The notes under the pieces were generated by a model. That model was not told where the DNA came from. It did not search any database and was given only the letters and a program-made list of their open reading frames with translations. DNA of 64,000 nucleotides from assembly GCA_040954595.2 (NCBI GenBank), contig CM082597.2:6696001-6760000 (forward strand), read 5' to 3'. This document shows positions 1 to 10,942 of the stretch, piece after piece. Each line of letters starts with the position of its first letter. The first letter of the stretch is position 1. This DNA is from Balanoglossus misakiensis (Eukaryota; Hemichordata). The translations under genes and the position numbers were made by a program.

Positions 1-734
1 ATGACATAAACAGGAATGACTTTTTTTGTCAAATTTTTGGGTGACCTCAGGTGTCCATTGACCTGCTTTCCATATATTAGCATGCACAGCATATATAGCC
101 AGGTGTTTGGAGGGGTAGGGTAGGACCGTCATGAAATGCTAAATTCCTGGGGCCACCTGTAACTTACTTGCGTAACTAATTATTATGGCCATACCTAATT
201 TGACAAACCCAAAGGGCGAGGATTTTCCGTTGTCTTGAATATGAACCAAATAGGAATCCAAATTTTTGGCCCAATTTTTGGGTACCCTCAGCTGACCTTT
301 GAAGTACTTACTGAATTACTTACATAACGTAGAAGTTCACTTTTGGTTGTTGTGTTTGTACTTGTAGGACATCCATTTCGGGTGGTTGCCTACTTCCCCA
401 TATCTCCACATCCAGAGCAAATACAGCCTACATTTGAATGGTACAACCCTGAATAGAGTCTAATGGTTATTATCCCTATGCTTGGGCCCCTTCAATGCTG
501 CTTGCAGCTTTAATTACAATCGATGTCTCCTGATGACCATATGACGGTGCACCTTTTTCAAGCGATTGTCAAAGTGAAAATGTTCGATTTAGCTGCACAG
601 TGGTTACACTTGCATCAATGACTGTATTCCGTTACCGTGTTTTGTTGTCGTTCACATATGTCGAGCGTGCCAGGAATATAACTTGGCGACCAATTTATAC
701 GGGTAAAATGGTGTTTGTTCCACGTTTATTTCAG
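1..734. other. Upstream or intronic DNA of the first gene
   Basis: No convincing exon is seen. A polypyrimidine tract ending TTTATTTCAG at 725-734 is the acceptor of the first recognised exon, so this stretch is probably intron plus a repeat (251-514). A short plus-strand open frame near 600-830 reads through the splice site in a different frame from the exon and was not accepted. The signal-peptide exon of the downstream gene must lie here unrecognised or beyond the left edge. Confidence 0.5.
251..514 (+). repeat. 265-bp dispersed repeat, copy 1
   Basis: This is near-identical to 6724-6989: both run from TAGGAATCCAAATTTTTGG to GCTTGCAGCTTTAAT, with only scattered substitutions and small indels. 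A more divergent piece of the same family is visible at about 10-70 (CAAATTTTTGGGTGACCTCAG). There is no coding potential. The copies sit on either side of the first gene. Confidence 0.85.
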
Positions 735-1406
735 AAGCCGGTGAAACCACGATGCTACACGCAAAACACTTTGATCACAGAAAAACACGAGATGTTTCAG
801 ACGCGCCCCAAGATTTTTACTTCGTCTTAGTTACTGCTTCCTTGGAACTGGTAACTGTGAGTTACACGGGAGGGACAAAGCGGACGTCCGGTCCGATTCC
901 CGGCACCGCTTCAACGAAAGACGTCGACATCGGCGACGCCGACGGCGTGCTGCTCGGAGTGAGCGAAGCAAATGAGCTACAGACGAAAGAATCCATGTCG
1001 ACACCCGGGTGGCAAATTATTCCCAACAGCTGCTGTGTAATAAGTGCGGCTTGGTTCAATTCAAGGGATGAATCAGTTCTCGGTGTTAACGAAGACAACA
1101 TGTTGGTTACGAGGCAGTCGTTATCAGGCGTTTGGCAGACACCAGTAAACAGCGGAGGGGTGCTTACTGTTGTCGTGGCGAATTTTATGATATTCGCCCT
1201 GTCCAGTGACAGGCACACCATCCTGAAGGCAGATGTTGAATATCTTTCTGTGTGGGAAGAAGTATATGTGGCTGATGATGGTCCTCCTCTCGCCGACTTC
1301 ACATTCAGGCCGGATGAAAAGTCTCTTCTCCCTCTGTACGTGGGTAACTCCTACCTGGCGATCTGTGCTGGGATTCCGACCACCACAGGGAGTACAGACA
1401 CAGCAG
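735..1406 (+). CDS. Exon: ectodomain repeat 1
   Basis: The acceptor is TTTATTTCAG ending at 734 and the donor is CAGCAG/GTGAGA at 1407. The exon is phase 1 at both ends and open throughout, giving about 224 residues. It contains SCCVISAAW followed by VNEDNMLV and a Trp-containing strand. This aligns with SCCAIGVAV and VGTDNSLYSW in the next large exon, so the two domains are paralogous. The first ATG of the open frame (752) is internal, because the frame is open through the splice site. Confidence 0.65.
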
Positions 1407-4400
1407 GTGAGAAAAAGTGCCACATCAGAATGATATGAAATTTACAATACAAAACCAAATTCACAAATGTCTACCGACAAGTTCACTGTTGATTAACACT
1501 AACTTCTTGACTGCCACACCCATTTCTCCCGTTCGTTCATTCCAGTATTATATGTTCTGTTGGTGGGGGTTGACAATAAACTGTACTCGTGTACGGGCGG
1601 CCAAGCAGAAGATCCCATGAATCTCGAAGACAGTGAACCGATCACTGATGTCGCAGTTTATTAATTAATTAATCAATCAATCAATCAATTTATTTATTTA
1701 TTTATCTACGTTGTGTGCGAATACTAGTATACTAACAGTATTGAAATCGGAATTTTTTCGTAGAACAACAATTTCTGTTCGTGGGAACGGACAATCAACT
1801 GTACTCGGGAAATATATTGCGAGACAATATGAATCTTTTGGACACTGAACCGATCACTGATGTCGAAGTCTTGAGTACTGGGGATTTAATCGCCTTGGAT
1901 ACAGAGGGCAAATTGAAATCAAGAATAAGTGGCCAATGGACGGAGGCAATTTCAACTTCATGCTGCGCGATAGGCGTGGCCGTCGGTCCTGAGGATTTAC
2001 TGGTCAGCGTCGGTACAGACAACAGTTTATACTCCTGGTCAAGTCAACAGTCATCCTGGGAAGGGCCAGTACAACACAGTTATGGGGTCATAAAAGTGGC
2101 GCTGTATCCGACCAAGTCATCGCTGTACGGATTGACGTTGGAAGGCGACGGAATCGTTCTCGCGAAATTTCAAGAACCTTTCTGGGATAAAGTTGTCACA
2201 TTCGCTATGGGTGAAAACTACTGCGATTTCACAATGCTAACCGTCTCATCATCGTATCTGATCAATGTGGTAGAATCACAGACATCGCCTATAAAGTCTG
2301 TAGCTGTTACCGTTAATCCAGGCATTGGCCCTGCCAATTCATCACAAGGTTCAATTTATTATTTTGTCTACGTCAGTATTTTATTAACTTTTATGTCAGG
2401 ATTCCGTTGGCGTCACTGGAATCGGTGACGTCACCGCTGCCATTATTGGTTGTGTTATGTATGTTAGCGCCACATGTGTCAATATCCGTAATATCGTCTT
2501 CAATTTCTGCAGTTTTGACGCAACCCGTATCAGCATGCTGATTGGCCAATTCATTTTCGATTCCAGGTGCACTCAGAACATCTTTGTTAAGAGCATGTGG
2601 TGTAAAGTTAGGTGTTAACGGGAGTCAATTTCGTATGGGTGTTACCATTGTTGTCTGATTGACTTTCTCTATCGTCTATTTATTATTTATTTTTTAGTTC
2701 ATTTCCCTTTGATATGTCCAAGCTCTTATTTTACTTCAATCAACGAGTCATGCATTTCGTTCATTTATACAGGTACAGAGCGCGAGGCAGATAGCAATGG
2801 CACTGAATTTGAAAGCGGAGGTATGCACAATCTAAGTTATAGAAAATATCCTGATTGGACCAGATCTCAATATTTACAATAACTGTTGATTCAATTAAGT
2901 GTTTCATTTTTTTTTCATTTTGACAATCTTAGCGAGTTCCTAGAGTTACTAAGCCTTTCGTCTCCTTGTATTCGTCAGGAACTGGCGCAGATACAGACAG
3001 TAGTGCCTCTAGATTTGGAGGCGAATGTATGCCCTGCCCCAATACTAAATATATAGTTCGAGAGATTTTCGTTTAGTTGTGGTTCATGCCTGCATGTCCA
3101 GCAAGTGACTTTGTTTCGTGAAACTTGATGTCGGTTCAACAGTTGGCTCTAGCCTTCACCCAGAGGCTGTCACTCGACAGGGGTACCCTTCAGAATTCAT
3201 CGTCCCACTTTGTTGCATCCCTGACTTTTATTTTATTGTATGTTTATTTCAAATTCACAGGTTCTGACGACAGTTTTCGTTTCGTATCCGAAGCAAGCAC
3301 TGGTGGCTCAGATGCAGAGAATTCATGTTCGTTGTTATATCTCACCTTACCACTGTCAGATAATTTTCATCGTAGGGGCGGCTAGCGCTGGTGGGCGGCT
3401 GGCTGGGTGTTTGAATGACTCTGACTGAAGCTTACATTCCTGCCAATCTTGTACCACTATCTTCCTTCAACTTCTTGCGTTTTCACACGTGGAAAAGAAC
3501 ATATACTCAAAACTTGTTTTCTCATTGACACAGTCCCTCAGGAAAGAGACTGCGTCATGAATAACGTGTGTTCATGTTAATTATGCTTTGAGAAAGATAA
3601 AGTCATATACGTAAGCCAGGCTTAGAAAAATGTTGTACCTTATTGTATATGTAGGTACGTAGGCCCTCGGTCACAACGCTATACATGCATCTCTATCTCT
3701 ATCTAACCATTCTTCTCATAGCGCCAACTACGGTCGACAATCCAGTCCTCACTTCAATTGTCACTCAAGCGCCGACAGCAGATCTACTGGCAGTTGGAAG
3801 CGACGGGAGTGCAGTCTACACTGGCAAGACTGTTGGTAGAGGCACGTATGAATATGTCGGTGCACTTTTCATGGCAACCTTGTTGTATAATGATAGAGTT
3901 AATGTGATATACGGTTCTGAATCGTCGGAGACCTTCGTGGATCTTTTATTGTAGTGATATGAATTTATTCGGTGATGGTGTTAATGTACAGTGTATTAAA
4001 TTTCTGTAATGCAAGGTGCCTTGAAACTCCGTGTGCTTATATAAAATCGATTGCGTCACCCCCCCCCCCCTAAAAAAATATAGGAAACATGGCGATTAAG
4101 CGCATACAGTTAGAGGTCTAGGGTAAATTGTAAAGCGTGTTTGTTTTAATTCATTTTCTGTTGATTCTGTTTTTCCCAAGACAAGACAACAATTTCTGCT
4201 CGAGATGATGATTACAGCGACAAAGCTATCAACCGATCGACGCCAGATTCACCAGATATCAGAGGCACATTTACCCATCAATCCAAAAACGATAACATGC
4301 TGATACCGGGACAAGCCTCAAAGTCTGGTATGATAGCTGATATTGGAAGCTACGTTGTATCGCTCTTATTCAGTAAACAAGATATCGCCTCTGGCAGCTC

Positions 4401-4971
4401 TCTACGAACGAATGCGTACACCTGTTAAGCATTCAGGACGTTTTATTGCTCACTGCCAGTATTTCACATCATGCATTATTCGATCCAACGTGACTCAAAC
4501 ATCGTGCAAGGCCGCCGCACACGAGGGAATTTTGAATAAAAAGGGTGAATTTTGCTCAGCAATTTTCTCTCGTGTACGGGCGATTTTTGGTGATTTCTTT
4601 TTACTTTTGTGACGTGGATCCTAATATCAACCATGTTTGATATGTATTCATCGCCAGGAAAATTGCTCAAAACTGCCACACATGAAAGGAATTCGCTGAG
4701 TAAAATCCCTCGAATGATTTGTGTTCATCTGCGCCCTTTACATTACGTTTCATGTCTTTTTGTCTTTACCGAAAACCTATGTTCTGGTGAATCGAATGTC
4801 CTGAGCCAAACCGTTTCTTTTATTACAGGAACTTTAAAATCTCTGACTATTGTCGGAATTACTGTGGTTGCCGTGATCGCAGCGTCATTGATAGCATTCC
4901 TGAGAAAGAAATATAGAAAGAAGAAAGCCGAGGACGCTACCAAAGCAGGAGGAAACAAATCTACGTGTTAG
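735..4971 (+). CDS. Single-pass membrane protein with tectonin-like propeller ectodomain (multi-exon, 5' incomplete)
   Basis: Proposed exons are 735-1406, 1764-2348, 2773-2820, 2979-3026, 3261-3326, 3722-3859 or 3722-3954 (optional), 4181-4327 and 4829-4971. All junctions I could assign are phase 1, typical of exon-shuffled extracellular proteins. In order the product has two homologous domains of about 200 residues with propeller-like VGTDNxLYS motifs, a low-complexity stalk rich in Ser, Gly, Asp and Thr, a hydrophobic helix (VGITVVAVIAASLIAFL) and a basic tail starting RKKYRKKK. This predicts a type I surface protein with a carbohydrate- or protein-binding head; the ligand is unknown. The signal peptide exon was not found. 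The tectonin label rests on motif resemblance only. Small exons 2773-2820 and 2979-3026 are both exactly 48 bp, so each can be skipped without shifting frame. Confidence 0.6.
1546..1664 (+). pseudogene. Truncated duplicate of ectodomain exon 2
   Basis: A phase-1 acceptor (TTCATTCCAG, ending 1545) is followed by sequence clearly homologous to 1764-1870: LLVGVDNKLYS against LFVGTDNQLYS, then a shared SEPITDV/TEPITDV segment. The copy runs into a stop at 1662-1664 and an AT-rich microsatellite (ATTA/ATCA/ATTT units, about 1660-1710). It therefore carries only the first fifth of the exon and has no visible donor. It is probably a broken partial exon duplication; use as an alternative terminal exon is less likely. 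Confidence 0.7.
1764..2348 (+). CDS. Exon: ectodomain repeat 2 (VGTDNxLYS)
   Basis: The acceptor is TTTTTTCGTAG ending at 1763 and the donor is ACAAG/GTTCAA at 2349; both are phase 1. The exon encodes 195 residues with two VGTDN(Q/S)LYS motifs about 80 residues apart, a spacing resembling propeller blades of the tectonin type, and an SCC motif shared with the previous large exon. If translated past the donor the frame stops at 2428, so splicing at 2348 is the sensible reading. Confidence 0.65.
2773..3326 (+). CDS. Three small stalk exons
   Basis: Segments 2773-2820 (48 bp), 2979-3026 (48 bp) and 3261-3326 (66 bp) have AG acceptors and GT donors, are phase 1 at both ends and are multiples of three. 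They encode acidic Ser/Gly/Thr-rich peptides such as TEREADSNGTEFESG. Such cassettes fit a flexible, possibly O-glycosylated stalk of variable length. The donor of the third (GTTCGT) is weak, so its 3' edge is uncertain. Confidence 0.45.
3722..3954 (+). CDS. Optional exon with partial propeller motif and in-frame stop
   Basis: The acceptor CTTCTCATAG ends at 3721 and joins in phase 1. The peptide includes LLAVGSDGSAVYTGKTVG, resembling the VGTDN repeats. The frame stops at 3952-3954. A weak phase-1 donor (G/GTGCAC) at 3860 would give a 138-bp cassette exon 3722-3859. Read through, it would instead end the protein before the membrane helix, giving a secreted form. Confidence 0.4.
4181..4327 (+). 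CDS. Stalk exon before the membrane helix
   Basis: The acceptor is TTTTTCCCAAG (ending 4180) and the donor TCTG/GTATGA at 4328; both are phase 1 and the exon is 147 bp. It encodes a polar Asp/Ser/Thr/Lys-rich segment (ARDDDYSDKAINRSTPDSPD) with no hydrophobic stretch, consistent with a membrane-proximal stalk. Confidence 0.5.
4829..4971 (+). CDS. Terminal exon: transmembrane helix and basic tail
   Basis: The acceptor is CTTTTATTACAG ending at 4828, phase 1, with a stop TAG at 4969-4971. It encodes a membrane helix of about 20 residues, then RKKYRKKK as a stop-transfer signal and a tail of about 20 residues ending KSTC. No signalling motif is recognised in the tail. An upstream open extension back to 4609 in the same frame is intronic. 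Confidence 0.65.
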
Positions 4972-6723
4972 AGAAACATGGTTTATGAGTTTTGCCATTA
5001 ATGGAACCGACAGCTTGCGACCACATTGAATTCAATATAAACATTTTCACTAATAGAGAAAGAGTATTTGTGAGTAATATTAACTTTGAATTAAATTAAA
5101 ATATCATGTTAAATTGAATTAATAACCGTTTCTAGTCCTTTATTTGCGACGTTTTCGTGTAAATTGTGAGCGTTGCGAAGATTGGCGATCACTACACTAC
5201 ACTACACTACGGTACACTACACTACGGTACGCTGCACTGCAAACGTTTACATGTACTGTGTTTAGCAGTGGAAAGCAAATAGCAGTAACAGCAGCAGTAA
5301 CAGGGAGTCTGGCCATGACGTAGACATACAAACAGTATCAGAATCACATACGGGACGAGTGCACGGGAGAGTGCTGAGAGTGAACAGCAAAACCTGACTG
5401 GTCACAACTTTGAAGTAGACACCGCTCTTTCTTCAACTGGTACGGAATATATCGTAACAGGTGGTTGCATTTTACCGTCACCGAAAATAGACCACATGAA
5501 TATGTATAAGAATTCTTCTTTTGAATGTGCATTACTGCAACGCAGTTTGGAAATCTAGATTACGCTTGGGGCATACTAGCGGTTCCCAGCTGTTGCAATA
5601 AATTATCTTCTACATCGATTAAGGCACCGTTAGTCTGTTCATTTTTTCAGATTTGCTTTGAGATGATTTTTTTCAAATGAGCAAAACATAAAAGTGCCAC
5701 GAGGTCCTATAGGCACCTGTTGTCATATCTGTCTTGCACCATCTAAATGTACGCATTCACTTTTTAGAAAGAAACAGCCAATATTTCTGAAAATAGAACC
5801 GTTCAAGTGTTTCCTGCATAATTTTGGAAGCAAATTACTTGCATAGAGAGTGCGGTGTCCGAAACGATATGTCATCTTGGTTTCACAATGAATGACAGTG
5901 CAACAGGTGGGTGAATAACACCCTCAAAAAGGAGCCGGTGTTTGTAATGACTTTCATGCACGCATGTAAAAAATCTTTAAGTTGTTTCGAGAATAATACT
6001 TCTAGTTCTGATTCTTGTGTAAATAGAACAATAATACCATACCGCGCAAGCAAAAGACGTCGCCGTACCCTACATCTGGTGTTGATCAGATATGGATTTG
6101 AACGTGTGGGGGAAATTCAATACCAATGCCCTGACAGATGGCTTAGTCTTCAAAAGTTCGAAGAAATACAATGTGTGAACATGTGGATTTAAATAATTGC
6201 CACACCTCGTTGCCCCCGGTCTTCGGAAATAAAATCACAACACCGTATAAATTCTGTCCTTCAAGAACATCGCATTCCAGTTTACCCGGCGAGTGGGATG
6301 AAAGCTCACGTCTCTTGATTTACGACGTGGACACGAGCGGCAAGTACGTACATCTGTAAGACACGCTATAGATAGATGATGCTTCGCCTGTATATCTCAA
6401 TTCCACTTTAATGTACAATATATTTGTAATTTTTCCGACTTTTTCGAGTATACATCGTGATGGCGAAGCGTTCATGAAGGCTATGCTTTTATACCTGAAG
6501 GTGTCAACTGATGTTGGTTCGAGACCACTTTTTTCTACTTCTTTTTTGTGTGAGAAATTTTAACGACATTATCATTGGAATTGTTATCATTTTCATAAAT
6601 CCAATTCATTTCAATATCTACGCTGCGTTTTTTATCTGTCGGGTATGAGAAACATGCAGGGAAATGTGATCATTTTTCTTGTCGCGGTTCACTTGGGCAA
6701 GTCTGAATACGGAGGGTTAGGGT
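4972..6723. other. Intergenic DNA, no gene recognised
   Basis: This holds the 3' flank of the first gene and non-coding sequence. A short CACTA-type microsatellite lies at about 5190-5240. The open frames here (5911-6192 and 6171-6359, plus strand) lack recognisable domains, splice context or start context, and I do not call them. Confidence 0.5.
5190..5240. repeat. CACTA microsatellite
   Basis: Tandem ACTAC units interrupted by GGTAC variants. Confidence 0.7.
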
Positions 6724-6989
6724 TAGGAATCCAAATTTTTGGCCCAATTTTTGGGTACCCTCAGCTGACCTTTGAAGTACTTACTGAAGTACTTACATAA
6801 CGTAGAAGTTCACTTTTGGTTGTTGTGTTTGTACTTGTAGGACATCCATTTCGGGTGGTTGCCTACTTCCCCACATCTCCACATCCAGAGCAAATACAGC
6901 CTACGCATTTGAATGGTACAACCCTGAATGGAGTCTAATGGTTATTATCTCTATGCTTGGGCCCCTTCAATGCTGCTTGCAGCTTTAAT
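6724..6989 (+). repeat. 265-bp dispersed repeat, copy 2, at the left edge of the array
   Basis: This is near-identical to 251-514. It ends in GCAGCTTTAAT and the next base begins sequence of the array spacer (compare TAATATGATCTGATG at 12672 onward), so the copy abuts the left breakpoint of the duplicated region. Confidence 0.85.
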
Positions 6990-7132
6990 ATGATCTGATG
7001 TTTTGTAGTGTTGCTACAGTAACACTGTTAGTTGTCACCAGTGATTCAGCTAGCGCACGGCCTTGCGACATTCGACGCAATAAATGTTGGATTGTCGCAA
7101 CAAAATAATCTTTATGGGTCACTTTGACGCTA

Positions 7133-7515
7133 GTCTAGAATCTATCCGTTCGTAGTCGCATTCACCCTACTACCGTCTAGGAACGCAGAACCAAAATCTA
7201 GTAAGGCCATAAAAATGGTAATTTGAATGTGAATAGTCTCCAACTGAGCAATCTGACGTCAAGCGTCACCACGTGATCATGATTATGTATCATTCGGGGC
7301 GGAGCTACATTGTAAACATAATTAACATTCAACGTTATCATTTTACGGCCAATCAGTAGTCGGTCAACGTAAGTGATTGACTTCTCTGACGTCAGACTGC
7401 TCAGTTGGAGACTATTCACATTCAAATTACCATTTTTATGGCCTTACTAGATTTTGGTTCTGCGTTCCTAGACGGTAGTAGGGTGAATGCGACTACGAAC
7501 GGATAGATTCTAGAC
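7133..7515. mobile_element. Foldback MITE with about 120-bp inverted repeats, TA flanks
   Basis: The left arm starts GTCTAGAATCTATCCGTTCG and the right arm ends with its exact reverse complement; pairing continues for about 120 bp. TA lies on both sides (7131-7132 and 7516-7517), fitting a Tc1/mariner-type target. The arms flank a loop of about 145 bp with no open frame. Other array blocks lack it. Confidence 0.85.
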
Positions 7516-8146
7516 TATAAAAGACAATCCGCAAGGAAAACTTGTGAACTTGGCATGAGCACGCAGACTGTTTCATCGAGGATGGCATAAACATGCAGGG
7601 GGGGGGGGGGAATTCCACTCCGGCAAGGGGGGACTGTTATATCTCTAGCTGGGCAGGTAAATTTTCAGAGTGTGTATCTAATGGGCAGGTAAGCAAGCAA
7701 AACAGAGATCTTAAGGCCTGACTGCATAATTAGAGAGCAGACTGCAGACACCCGATTATAATAATTTATATCGATGTTTAGGGGCCATAGTGATGTCCAA
7801 AAGAAGCTATGATTATGTAAATGTTATGGAAATTAGCCCTGACTCTATGATTTTTTCCTAGGGAGAACCCTGTCCTGATATATATTGTCCCTCGAAAATA
7901 TGATTTGTTCCTCTTTCTAACCTGCTGCGGGTCACAATGTCCCCATGCTTTCAAAAGCTGCTGAAACATTGTGTCACCAGGTTGTCTTCAAGAAAATTAT
8001 TCACATTTCACTATTGGTATAATACTCTCAAATAGCACAGGGGGTTGCAAACATTAAAGTTATAAATGGCGGAGTTCTGATCTGCATTTTCCCCACCTGT
8101 CTCATAATTTGCTAATCTAGAATAAAAGCTACCCCATTTCCCATTA

Positions 8147-8311
8147 AGCACCTGCTAACGACTTAATATGTGTGCCCCATCCACGGATTAAGTTGATAAA
8201 GTAAACATCAGTCAGCGAGTACTGGGTATAACCAAGTGAGAACTAACCGATGTTTACTTTATCCACTTAATCCGTGGATGCGGCACACAGATTAAGTCGT
8301 TAGCAGGTGCT
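8147..8311. mobile_element. 165-bp foldback element, copy 1 (block U0)
   Basis: Nearly the whole element folds on itself. The termini are AGCACCTGCTAACGACTTAA and its complement, with TA on both sides. The same element occurs at 23967-24131. Both copies are in gene-less U blocks and none is in the blocks that lead into a TRIM gene. Confidence 0.85.
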
Positions 8312-8577
8312 TATAGGAAATTCGATAGCTAGTATTTTGGATTAGCAACTGATAAGACAGGTGGAGGTAACACAGAAAAATAAACAAGCACAGAGACTGT
8401 TCAGCAAGTACTGTTTATTGGGCGAAAAATGCACACCAAAACTCCGCCATAACTTTAATGTTTGCATCCCCCCCCCCCGTGCTATCAGGGTGAAATATTG
8501 TTCCTCACACAAATTCTGTATTGGGAAATTGGTTGCCAGAGATGGAAATTTCATGCAGACACAATGTGTAGGTTTAT

Positions 8578-8733
8578 AATTTGCAGTGAATGTTTGCAAA
8601 GATCTGTGAAAATACAAGAAGAGACAAATAATTTGCAATGAATGTTTGCAAACATTTGTGAAAATATAAGAAGAGACAAATAATTTGCAATGAATGTTTG
8701 CAAAGATTTGTGAAAATACAAGAAGAGACAAAC
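8578..8733 (+). repeat. 52-bp minisatellite, 3 units
   Basis: The 52-bp unit begins AATTTGCAATGAATGTTTGC and ends AGAAGAGACAAAT. Homologous sites at 14132, 24406 and 27472 also have three units; 53713 has about two and 41812 and 44568 have one. The minus-strand open frames over it are repeat artefacts. Confidence 0.85.
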
Positions 8734-9012
8734 AGCTCACAATGTCTAATGAGTACCAAGAAATCTGGGACGGTTCATTGGTATAATGTGATGATGTGTC
8801 CCACTTTCAGTTCAATATATCGGTATTTGTCAACTGTACCCAGTCAAAGTTTACATTCATTCTCTTCTCAGTGATACATGCATGTACATTGTGTTCAAGT
8901 TTGACCTTTTGACCTCAACTCTCAGGTACTCAGCCGGTACTAGGTAGACCCTGGTATTTGCTGAATCACTGAATTCAATTCATCATGTGACTTTGGTGGC
9001 TTGCCAAGTTTT

Positions 9013-9018
9013 TATAAA
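9013..9018 (+). promoter_or_regulatory. Orphan TATA box (block U0)
   Basis: TATAAA lies in the same context (GCCAAGTTTTTATAAAC) as the TATA boxes of the four TRIM-NHL genes, but the homology to gene-bearing copies ends just after it at 9020. Confidence 0.6.
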
Positions 9019-9019
9019 C

Positions 9020-10284
9020 TACAGCACGTATCAGGGTCTGCCTCAACTGTGACGGCAATCATGGTTTAATCAGTTCTGAAAATAAACTTCCAACAAAAAT
9101 TCACTGTATCACTAAACTGCAAATTATAGCTACATATGTGTAATATTGGGTCTGTTCTAAATGTACCTTATACATGACAAGGTGGGGCACGTTTTTGGTG
9201 TTTTATTGTTGACATGAAAACCATGACACATCTGGAAAAAAATCTTGATATAAAGAAAGATGTACTCTGAAATTTAAAAATGAATAATTACAACTACTGT
9301 GTCTACTGACCCTCAAGGGACAAGGGTGTTTCACTTCTGTTGCAATGTCATTTCCATTGACACAAGTTCAGTTGCCAGTTAGCTATTCATTACACATAAT
9401 AGCAAGACATAACAGTTTGTTTACGTCTGGGTGCGTTTAATATTAACAATAAAGGCTGTCCCTTATATGATCAGAATATGTTGATTCCAGTAAGTACAAG
9501 AAAACACATCAATTTAGTTTCAATTCTAGCAACTGAAATAATTTATCTGAGCTGAGACAACATCTCTGCTTTGAAGATTTGTTTTGTGGCATCAAAACAC
9601 AAAGTGAGTTTCCTATGAAGACAACGTTCAGAAAGATTTTCAGGTAGGCTTGGAGGAAATAATGCTATCCAAATATGCGTTAGAGTACAGGTATAAAAAT
9701 CTGTCATAACTACCCATCATGCATCAGTCAGACTGTGCTACTAGTATCATAGAGCGAAACTAGCAAATATCAAATTTGTCTGTTGAAAAGTTTTATACAA
9801 TACCATATAACTTTTAAATAGCTTCCTAGAATATTGTAATACATTGAGTGTTCAATGGGAAAATGTACATAGATAGCGTGAAAACATTCTAGACATTTGA
9901 TGAGCACAAAGTGAAAAGACACTGATAGAGTTATGATATCAAGTCAAAATGGATTGCAACAGTAATTGCCACTGTAACTAGACATGCTGGTGGTAGAAAC
10001 ATCATTGGTTAGACTTTATGGTTGAACCCAGTGACTTGACAAGCATTTGCAGACACTGTACAGGCCATCCAGATGAAACCACATTGGAAACAACACAAAA
10101 ACATGCTAACATACTAAGTGACTTGGCAAACAACTGATATCAGCCATATGTGGTTTATTTTCCAGCCATCGATGACAGCGCGAGACTTCATTCTGACCTT
10201 TCCACCCCCGACAGTATGGTTCAGCCCATTGTTTTCAATGATATGGTTTAACCCATATACTAGAAATGGGGTGAAAGTCTCTCT
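9020..10284 (+). repeat. Array block U1, 5' part
   Basis: This is spacer sequence shared with 19878-21156, 24838-26104, 42139-43429 and 50228-52043. The copies are collinear with small indels. No gene is seen on either strand in this part. Confidence 0.75.
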
Positions 10285-10411
10285 CTATGTTCTATTTTGT
10301 TGTGAAGCTGTTAACTTAATAATTCTTCTTCCCAAGTGGGCATTATGTTGTTGCAGGTATCTAATCATATCAGCTTGCTTCTCCAAAATATCATCCACCT
10401 GATTACTATCC
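10285..10411 (-). pseudogene. TMEM192 terminal exon, duplicate 1
   Basis: On the minus strand an acceptor TTTGTTTGTTACAG is followed by an open phase-2 exon of 127 bp ending in TAG (10285-10287). It encodes 41 residues including VDDILEKQADMIRYLQQHNA, which matches the C-terminal coiled segment of TMEM192 proteins. It is intact but lies over 50 kb from the upstream TMEM192 exons, with a nearer copy at 52044-52170. It is therefore probably an orphan exon, possibly an alternative end. Confidence 0.75.
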
Positions 10412-10942
10412 CTGTAACAAACAAAATACAAAAACACTCATTAAAATCACAAATTTACTTCAATTCCAAACCAAGGTAGCAATTTGACGCGCTCGCGTTT
10501 GTGTGTGGCTGGGCAACAGGTGTCTGCCGATGTCAAACTGCCATAGCTGTAGTATACTACTGTAAAACACTTTATTTTCGCGAGTATTAATTTTGGCGTT
10601 CTCTTATTTCATTCACTGCATCGTTATCGTCCAAAACAATTTACATGACTTTTTATTTTCAAGCTATTTTGGCTCTCGCGTATTTCGTGAAAAATTTATT
10701 GCTAGCGAAAATAAAGTGTTTTACAGTATATTTACAGTATACAGTCAAACCTGTATTAGTGGCTACCTCTATATCATGGCCACTTTGTTACAGTCCCTGT
10801 GCAATTTACATATGCATTAGGGCCTGGTCAGAATTAACAGGGGGGGGGAAGGCCGGTGCGATTCAAAATCCGCATGCATGAAAAATACTGACCCTCCCCC
10901 TTCTCCGTGAACAAAATCAAGTGACCCTCCCCACAATATTTA

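Larger units (their letters stand above)
6990..9019 (+). repeat. Array block U0: truncated spacer with promoter but no gene
   Basis: This is the leftmost and 5'-truncated array block. It matches 22088-24837 except where a foldback element (7133-7515) replaces about 0.7 kb of spacer. It ends with the promoter region that precedes the TRIM-NHL genes, including a TATA box (9013-9018). At 9020 it jumps straight into the start of another U block instead of a gene. No coding sequence is seen. Confidence 0.75.

Noticed and set aside
5911-6359. Two overlapping open frames as a gene between the first gene and the array
   Set aside because: No domain, no start or splice context, and overlapping different frames.
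8578-8733. CRISPR-like array
   Set aside because: Units are directly adjacent 52-bp repeats without unique spacers, in an animal genome.
8574-8759. Leu/Cys-rich minus-strand frames over the minisatellite
   Set aside because: The 52-bp repeat happens to be open in several frames; unit number changes shift the frame.
10118-10402. Plus-strand 94-residue open frame repeated in several blocks
   Set aside because: It is the antisense shadow of the TMEM192 terminal exon; the minus strand has the splice site, phase and protein match.
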